A stretch of 20,608 nucleotides of DNA from RGIG3009 sp964390295 (GTDB taxonomy: Bacteria > Bacillota > Clostridia > Oscillospirales > Acutalibacteraceae): NCBI GenBank assembly GCA_964390295.1, contig CAYMHR010000026.1, forward strand, positions 1 to 20,608. Direction: 5' to 3'. The notes beneath the pieces were generated by a model that was given only the letters and a program-made list of their open reading frames with translations, had not been told where the DNA came from and searched no databases. Made by a program: the position numbers and the translations under genes. Positions 15,401 to 20,608 of the stretch are shown here, one piece after another. Each line of letters opens with the position of its first letter. Within the stretch, counting starts at the first letter, position 1.

Positions 15401-16822
15401 ATGCAAGCTTTATGGGACGCAATCGTCAAAATTTGGGAAGAATCCGGCTTTGCCCGTTTGTTTAATTTTGAAAACGGCGGCTGGAAAAACCTCGTTATGA
15501 TCGGTGTTGCCTGTGTGTTGATGTATCTGGCCATCAAAAAGCAGTACGAACCGTTGCTGTTGTTGCCAATCGCTTTCGGTATGTTGCTGGTCAACCTGCC
15601 GCTCGGCGGCGTGATGGACCCCCAGCAAAATTCGCTGGTTCCGTTTACACAGGACGAACAGATCGCTTACATTTCCGGTACTTATGAACAAGTGTACCCG
15701 GTGTATTTAACGGAAATTGACATCGGCAACGACGACAAAAACGTTGTTACCAAAGAAATCAACGGTATCGAATACACCGTGTATCAGTCCGGCGACGATT
15801 TTTACAAAGTAGTCGAAGATCAGGACGGCAATCGTCAGTATGTAATTCCGCAGTGGCAGCACTTTGAACAGGGCGGCCTGTTCTGGTACCTGTATCAAGG
15901 CGTCAAGTTCGGCATCTATCCGCCGCTGATTTTCCTTGGCATCGGCTGTATGACTGACTTTGGGCCGTTGCTCTCCAACCCCAAGAGCTTTTTGCTCGGT
16001 GCCGCCGCACAGCTCGGTATTTTTTCCACCTTCTTCGGTGCCAACCTGTTTGGTTTGCTTCCCTTTGCCGAATCGTGGGACATCGCGTTTACCAATCAGG
16101 AAGCTGCCTCCATCGCCATCATCGGCGGTGCCGACGGTCCTACCGCCATTTACCTCACCTCGAAGCTGGCCCCTCACCTGTTGGGTGCCATCGCCGTGGC
16201 CGCTTACTCGTATATGGCGCTGGTTCCCATCATTCAGCCGCCGATCATGCGCGCACTGACCACCAAAAAAGAACGCGCGGTAGTGATGACACAGCTCCGC
16301 ACGGTTTCCAAAACGGAGAAAATTCTGTTCCCCATCTTTGTTACTGCGATCTGCGTGCTGTTGCTTCCCAGCGCCGCACCGCTGATCGGTATGCTGATGC
16401 TGGGTAATCTGTTCCGCGAAAGCGGCGTGGTTGAGCGTATTACCAAAACCGCTCAAAACGAATTGATGAATATCATCACCATTTTGCTGGGCGTTACCGT
16501 GGGTGCCACCGCCAACGCCAACACCTTCCTGCAGCCCAAAACGTTGTTGATCATCTGCTTAGGTCTGATTGCCTTCTCGCTGGGCACGGCCGGCGGCGTC
16601 TTGCTTGGCAAGGTGATGTATCTGTTCAGCGGCGGCAAAGTCAACCCGCTGATCGGCTCTGCCGGCGTTTCCGCCGTGCCGATGGCCGCTCGTGTGGCGC
16701 AAAAGGAGGGCCAACGCGAAAATCCGGGCAACTTCCTGCTCATGCACGCCATGGGACCCAACGTTGCCGGTGTTATCGGTTCTGCTGTGGCTGCCGGTGT
16801 TCTGCTGTCACTGTACGGCTAA
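15401..16822 (+). CDS. oadB: Sodium-translocating decarboxylase beta subunit (OadB/GcdB/MmdB family)
   Basis: A 473-residue integral membrane protein that decarboxylates carboxybiotin and moves sodium outward. Family hallmarks are present: GGADGPTAIYLTSKLAP with the key Asp245, NANTFLQPKTL, SAGVSAVPMAARV and HAMGPNVAGVIGSAVAAG near the C terminus. The usual length is about 375-430; the excess lies in one hydrophilic stretch at about 71-146, between the second membrane segment (after LPLGG) and FWYLYQGVKFGIYPPLIF, rich in charged and aromatic residues. AGAGGAGG lies 12 bases before the ATG. The gene follows oadG directly, with no carboxyltransferase alpha subunit or biotin carrier in the window. 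Oxaloacetate, glutaconyl-CoA and methylmalonyl-CoA enzymes cannot be told apart from this subunit. Confidence 0.92.
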   Translation: MQALWDAIVKIWEESGFARLFNFENGGWKNLVMIGVACVLMYLAIKKQYEPLLLLPIAFGMLLVNLPLGGVMDPQQNSLVPFTQDEQIAYISGTYEQVYPVYLTEIDIGNDDKNVVTKEINGIEYTVYQSGDDFYKVVEDQDGNRQYVIPQWQHFEQGGLFWYLYQGVKFGIYPPLIFLGIGCMTDFGPLLSNPKSFLLGAAAQLGIFSTFFGANLFGLLPFAESWDIAFTNQEAASIAIIGGADGPTAIYLTSKLAPHLLGAIAVAAYSYMALVPIIQPPIMRALTTKKERAVVMTQLRTVSKTEKILFPIFVTAICVLLLPSAAPLIGMLMLGNLFRESGVVERITKTAQNELMNIITILLGVTVGATANANTFLQPKTLLIICLGLIAFSLGTAGGVLLGKVMYLFSGGKVNPLIGSAGVSAVPMAARVAQKEGQRENPGNFLLMHAMGPNVAGVIGSAVAAGVLLSLYG

Positions 16823-16854
16823 TCCCCCTCGTTTACTCACTCGCATAACATACC

Positions 16855-16884
16855 AGGGCGTGGAGTCATATCCACGCCCTTTTT
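16855..16884 (+). terminator. Terminator after oadB, abutting the pcrA ribosome site
   Basis: A perfect 10-bp stem (16855-16864 with 16871-16880), loop GTCATA, is followed by a T run to 16884. The pcrA GGAGG begins only two bases later. Confidence 0.8.
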
Positions 16885-16897
16885 CGGAGGTTATCTT

Positions 16898-19351
16898 ATG
16901 GACACCGCAACCTATTTGTCATTTCGTCGTCAAGCCATGGAGCGCGCCTTTTCCCGCATGAATCCACCCCAGCGTGCGGCTGTTTTTCAAACCGAAGGAC
17001 CGCTATTGATTCTTGCCGGAGCCGGCAGCGGTAAAACGACGGTGCTGGTCAACCGCATCGCCAATTTGGTGCGTTTCGGGAACGCCTATCACAGCACGGA
17101 GGTGCCGCCCTTCCTTTCGGAGCAGGCTCTGAATACCCTGCGACAATACGCCGAAGGAACCTTGCCCACGGACAGCGGCTTGGACGCCTTATGCGCCGTT
17201 GACCCATGCCCGGCGTGGCGTATCCTTGCCATCACCTTTACCAACAAAGCCGCCGGAGAACTGAAGGATCGATTGGAAGCGATGCTTGGTGACGAAGGCC
17301 GCCAGGTCATGGCCGGCACCTTTCACTCTTTCTGCGCCCGTGTATTACGACAAGACGGCGGCACGCTTGGCTATTCCTCACACTTTACCATTTACGACAC
17401 GGATGACAGCCGCCGACTGATGAAAGAGTGTATGAAGTCCCTCAACATTGAAGAACGCGTGATGGGGTGCAAAGCCATTCTTGGAGAGATTAGCCGCGCT
17501 AAGGATAATCTGCTGTCACCGGAGGAGTTTACGGTTCAGGCAGGAAACGATTTTCGATTGAAAAAGGTCGCGGATTGCTATCGCCTGTACCAAAAGCGGC
17601 TAAAAGATGCCGACGCCATGGATTTTGACGATTTGCTGGTGCGAACGGTGGAATTGTTCGAAACCGAGCCGGATGTACTCCAAAAATATCAAAACCGCTT
17701 CCGATATTTGATGATTGACGAATATCAGGATACCAACCACGCACAATATCGGTTTGTCAGCTTGCTGGCGCAAAAAAGCCAAAATCTGTGCGTAGTCGGT
17801 GACGATGATCAAAGTATTTACAAATTTCGCGGTGCTACGATTGAAAACATTTTGAGCTTTGAGGAGCAATTTCCCTCCTGCACAGTCATTCGGCTGGAGC
17901 AAAATTACCGATCGACTCAAAATATTTTGGATGCCGCCAACAGCGTTATTTCCAAAAACCAAAACCGCAAGCCGAAAACGCTGTGGACCGAAAACGGCAA
18001 AGGAAAGTTGCTTCAGCTTCACACGTTGGAAAACGAAGATGAAGAAGGTCGCTTTATCGCGCGCACCGTGCTGGATAAGGTGGCGGAGGGTACCAAATAC
18101 CGCGACATGGCCGTGCTGTATCGAGCGAACGCACAATCCAACGCCATTGAACGTTCACTGATCAAAAGCGGTATCCCCTACCGTATTCTCGGTGGTCATC
18201 GGTTTAACGATACCAAGGAAGTCCGTGACGCCATTGCGTATTTGCGCGTCATTAACAATCCAGACGACAGCATCAGCCTGCGTCGGATTATTAACGAGCC
18301 GAAGCGCGGCATCGGTGATACCACGCTGGATAAGGCGGCGGCATTGGCCGACGAACAGGGCATCTCCTTATACGAAGTACTCTCTCACGCAGAGGAGTAT
18401 GCCGCCCTTTCTCGCGCCGCTTCTCGTATTCTTCCGTTTATTCAAATCATGGACGCGTTACGCGAAAAAGCGCAGGACGGCACCACCTCTCTCCATTTGC
18501 TGTACCTGGAAATGCTGGAAAAAACCGGCTACATGGCGATGTGGAAGCTGGCGGGTGCGGCTGAAGAAGAACGCGTGGATAATTTGAACGAATTGGCATC
18601 TTCCATTCGCACCTTTGAAGACAACAGCGAGGAGGACCTTCCCCAGTTGTCCGGCTTTTTAGAGGAAAACGCTCTGATGACCGATGTGGATAACTATGAC
18701 GCCAGCGCCGACGCTCTGGTCATGATGACCATGCATGCCGCTAAAGGCTTAGAGTTTCCCATCGTCTTTCTTCCCGGCTTTGAGGACGGGGTTTTCCCCG
18801 GCATGCAAACGATGTTCCGCCCCGAAGAATTGGAGGAGGATCGCCGCCTTTGCTACGTAGCACTCACTCGTGCCAAGCGCGAACTGTACATTACGCACGC
18901 GCGAAGCCGTATGTTGTACGGTTCCACCACGCGCAACCGCCCGTCACGTTTTTTGCAGGAAATTCCCGCAGAACTGCTGGAAATTCACGAGCAGCAATCC
19001 TCCTACGGCACATCTTCCAAAGCCACGATGGGCTACGGCAGCACAACCGAGTACCGCAGCAAAGGCTCCTCGGAAGCGTGGCACAGCCTTTCTAACTCCA
19101 CCTATCAAGCGCGGCGTGGAAACGAGGCGCGCGGCGGTGGCATTTCCGTATCCGGACCGACTGCTACTACCTCCACCTCTGCTCCCGGTGAGAACTGGCA
19201 AACAGGCGATCGGGTCAGCCACAAAGCTTTCGGTGTCGGGGTCATCGAAAAGGTTCAACCCATGGGCAAGGACTTGTTGCTAACCATTCAATTCGATCAA
19301 GTGGGAACCAAAAAGGTAATGGCCACCTTTGCCAAGCTAACGAAACTGTAA
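16898..19351 (+). CDS. pcrA: ATP-dependent DNA helicase PcrA/UvrD family
   Basis: An 817-residue superfamily 1A 3'-5' helicase for repair and replication-conflict resolution. Motifs in order: Q motif MNPPQRAAV (21-29), Walker A AGAGSGKTT (40-48), Ia ITFTNKAAGE (about 112-121), Walker B DEYQDT (274-279), III VVGDDDQSIYKFRGA, IV EQNYRS, V TMHAAKGLEFPIVFLPG, VI EDRRLCYVALTRAKRELY. A Ser/Thr/Gly-rich linker leads to a C-terminal Tudor-like domain (about 768-817, GDRVSHKAFGVGVIE) that in PcrA contacts RNA polymerase. It is longer than B. subtilis PcrA (about 740), partly through an insert at about 61-106 between motifs I and Ia. GGAGG lies 7 bases before the ATG. The C-terminal domain favours PcrA over Rep. 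Confidence 0.94.
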   Translation: MDTATYLSFRRQAMERAFSRMNPPQRAAVFQTEGPLLILAGAGSGKTTVLVNRIANLVRFGNAYHSTEVPPFLSEQALNTLRQYAEGTLPTDSGLDALCAVDPCPAWRILAITFTNKAAGELKDRLEAMLGDEGRQVMAGTFHSFCARVLRQDGGTLGYSSHFTIYDTDDSRRLMKECMKSLNIEERVMGCKAILGEISRAKDNLLSPEEFTVQAGNDFRLKKVADCYRLYQKRLKDADAMDFDDLLVRTVELFETEPDVLQKYQNRFRYLMIDEYQDTNHAQYRFVSLLAQKSQNLCVVGDDDQSIYKFRGATIENILSFEEQFPSCTVIRLEQNYRSTQNILDAANSVISKNQNRKPKTLWTENGKGKLLQLHTLENEDEEGRFIARTVLDKVAEGTKYRDMAVLYRANAQSNAIERSLIKSGIPYRILGGHRFNDTKEVRDAIAYLRVINNPDDSISLRRIINEPKRGIGDTTLDKAAALADEQGISLYEVLSHAEEYAALSRAASRILPFIQIMDALREKAQDGTTSLHLLYLEMLEKTGYMAMWKLAGAAEEERVDNLNELASSIRTFEDNSEEDLPQLSGFLEENALMTDVDNYDASADALVMMTMHAAKGLEFPIVFLPGFEDGVFPGMQTMFRPEELEEDRRLCYVALTRAKRELYITHARSRMLYGSTTRNRPSRFLQEIPAELLEIHEQQSSYGTSSKATMGYGSTTEYRSKGSSEAWHSLSNSTYQARRGNEARGGGISVSGPTATTSTSAPGENWQTGDRVSHKAFGVGVIEKVQPMGKDLLLTIQFDQVGTKKVMATFAKLTKL

Positions 19352-19437
19352 GAACAATTCGACCGCCTTGTCATAATATAGCAATGAAGGGCTCTGCCCC
19401 ACGGCAGTGCCCCATCATGTGACATAGGAGGATTTTT

Positions 19438-19605
19438 ATGGCGGATAACAACAGATATGCGTCAAACAACGGTTGTAAAGAAGCCGTCTGTGTGGATGCC
19501 GGCCGCGTCTATGACAGTTGCTCTGAAGAACATATTGCAAGCTATATACGACAGAGTGTCCATAAAGATACTCTGCCATTTTCCCGCTTAAAAACAACTA
19601 GTTAA
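19438..19605 (+). pseudogene. Short ORF, probable truncated conserved clostridial protein
   Basis: A 55-codon frame starts at ATG 19438 with TAGGAGG 6 bases upstream. Its first 29 residues (MADNNRYASNNG, KEAVCVDAGRVYDSCS) match, from memory, the N terminus of a conserved clostridial protein of unknown function that normally continues KDCLEDL after SCS and runs to well over 200 residues. Here the sequence after Ser29 (EEHIASYIRQSVHKDTLPF) looks unrelated and stops at 19605. The join therefore looks like a deletion or insertion boundary. Whether the short product is made is unknown; the ribosome site is intact. Confidence 0.55.
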
Positions 19606-19630
19606 AAAGATCATTCGACAAAAGCGCCGT

Positions 19631-19675
19631 TTAACGAGGAGAAAATTCGTAAAATTGAAAATTTACCCTCGTTAA
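19631..19675. repeat. Inverted repeat upstream of the ATPase gene
   Basis: TTAACGAGG (19631-19639) and CCTCGTTAA (19667-19675) are perfect 9-base inverted repeats, with further AAATT/AATTT pairing inside. The right arm ends one base before the predicted -35 box. No T run follows, so an operator or element end is likelier than a terminator. Confidence 0.5.
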
Positions 19676-19676
19676 C

Positions 19677-19705
19677 TTGACTTTAACAAAAAAATATGAT
19701 AACAT
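19677..19705 (+). promoter_or_regulatory. Possible promoter of the ATPase gene
   Basis: TTGACT (19677-19682) and TAACAT (19700-19705) are spaced by 17 bases; the -10 box matches only four of six consensus positions. It lies 34 bases before the start codon. Confidence 0.4.
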
Positions 19706-19739
19706 ATCGTTGACGATAAGGAAGGAGCGCCGATCGACA

Positions 19740-20608
19740 ATGAACCAAAAAATTTATACAAGGCAGTATTACATTGAAAAAATTCGAGGGTTCTACCACA
19801 GTGATCTTATCAAGGTTGTTACAGGAATCCGTCGCTGCGGAAAATCGTTCTTCCTGCTTTCCGTTATGGAAGACCTAAAAAAATCAGGCATTGCCGAAAA
19901 AGATATTATTTATCTGAATCTCGATAAACGCGATTACAGAAAAATTAAAACCCCCGATGCTTTAGAAGAGGCCATCGAGAAACAAATAACAGACGATAAT
20001 TTCAAATATCTGTTTATTGATGAGGTTCAAAATGTAATCGGTTTCGAAGAGGTTGTCAATGGCTTTCGAGAGGACGGAAATTTCTCCATCTTCATTACAG
20101 GCTCAAACTCGTATTTGTTGAGCGGTGAACTTGCTACCAAACTCACCGGCCGGTATATCGAGGTTGAAATGTTTACCCTTAACTTCCGTGAGTATTTGGA
20201 AATGAAAGCATTTCTTGGCAAGGAAATTAAGGCTGACAAAACGGTAGAATTTAACGAATATCTCCGTTTTGGCGGTTTCCCGAAAACGCTTGAATTTGAT
20301 AGCCCTGCCGACAAGGACACATATATTGCCGATGTTATAAAACAGATACTCGAAAAGGATGTTATAAAGCACAAGAAAATCCGTAACCGTGCCGTATTCG
20401 ATAAGGTTATGACTTATATCATCAATAACTTCGGCGCTACGGTTAGTCTTGGGGGTATTGCGGAACACTTTGATAAACAGGAGCATATCAAAATCCGCAC
20501 CGAAACACTTAACAATTATATTAAAATACTTGAAAACGCTAAAATCATTTATAGGTGTCCACGCTTTGATGTTAAGTCTAAAAAATCACTTCGGGGCGAA
20601 CAGAAATA
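19740..20608 (+). CDS. AAA_14/DUF4143-type ATP-binding protein, 3' end outside the window
   Basis: The frame is open from ATG 19740 to the window end, 289 complete codons, so the protein is partial. It has Walker A GIRRCGKS (29-36), Walker B YLFIDEVQ (90-97; Asp94, Glu95), an arginine/sensor-like segment ITGSNSYLLSGEL, and LTGRYIEVEMFTLNFREYL, all typical of bacterial and archaeal AAA_14 ATPases. The later part (from about 190) fits the DUF4143 winged-helix region; full members are about 400 residues. AAGGAAGGAG ends 12 bases before the ATG, a slightly long gap. Base composition is clearly more A+T-rich than the genes before it, suggesting transfer. These proteins are common and spread horizontally; their cellular role is not established. 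Confidence 0.85.
   Translation, partial: MNQKIYTRQYYIEKIRGFYHSDLIKVVTGIRRCGKSFFLLSVMEDLKKSGIAEKDIIYLNLDKRDYRKIKTPDALEEAIEKQITDDNFKYLFIDEVQNVIGFEEVVNGFREDGNFSIFITGSNSYLLSGELATKLTGRYIEVEMFTLNFREYLEMKAFLGKEIKADKTVEFNEYLRFGGFPKTLEFDSPADKDTYIADVIKQILEKDVIKHKKIRNRAVFDKVMTYIINNFGATVSLGGIAEHFDKQEHIKIRTETLNNYIKILENAKIIYRCPRFDVKSKKSLRGEQK

Noticed and set aside
1..20608. CRISPR array, tRNA or rRNA genes
   Set aside because: No regularly spaced repeats and no recognisable cloverleaf or rRNA segments were seen by eye; a tRNAscan or Rfam search would be decisive.

Overview
The window looks like chromosome of an anaerobic Clostridia-type Firmicute, probably an Oscillospiraceae/Ruminococcaceae-like gut or digester fermenter. 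The evidence is a trimeric electron-bifurcating-type [FeFe]-hydrogenase operon, membrane subunits of a decarboxylase sodium pump, strong AGGAGG-type ribosome binding sites, and -35/-10 promoters with 16-17 bp spacers. No rRNA, tRNA or CRISPR array was seen, so the placement rests on gene content only.

Layout. 1-770: a decayed tyrosine recombinase on the minus strand. 773-2488: phosphoglucomutase PgcA, convergent with an MFS transporter (2545-3774, minus) across a shared bidirectional terminator. 3893-9023: one operon with its own promoter and terminator, encoding HydC (NuoE-like), a small HATPase, a thioredoxin-like [2Fe-2S] protein, HydB (NuoF-like) and the catalytic HydA. 9071-13177: a methionine/one-carbon operon of metF, a separate B12-dependent methionine synthase reactivation-domain gene, and metH. 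13233-13436: a truncated serine recombinase remnant. 13573-14787 (minus): archaeal-type phosphoglycerate mutase ApgM. 14881-16884: divergent operon for gamma and beta subunits of a sodium-translocating decarboxylase. 16898-19351: PcrA/UvrD helicase. 19438-19605: a short, apparently truncated conserved gene. 19740-20608: an AAA_14/DUF4143-type ATPase running off the window, in visibly more A+T-rich DNA.

How the genes fit together. The hydrogenase would reoxidise NADH and reduced ferredoxin made in fermentation by forming H2. PgcA and ApgM serve hexose-phosphate and lower-glycolytic flux. The sodium pump subunits would turn decarboxylation into a sodium gradient. MetF supplies methyl-THF to the B12 enzyme MetH, whose reactivation domain is encoded by its own gene.

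Most of the window is ordinary core metabolism. Its less ordinary parts are the HATPase and three-cysteine ferredoxin inside the hydrogenase operon, the split MetH, the two-gene sodium pump locus with a long loop in the beta subunit, and three truncated genes (two of them recombinases) that mark points of past mobile-element activity. I found no strong case for a wholly new system.
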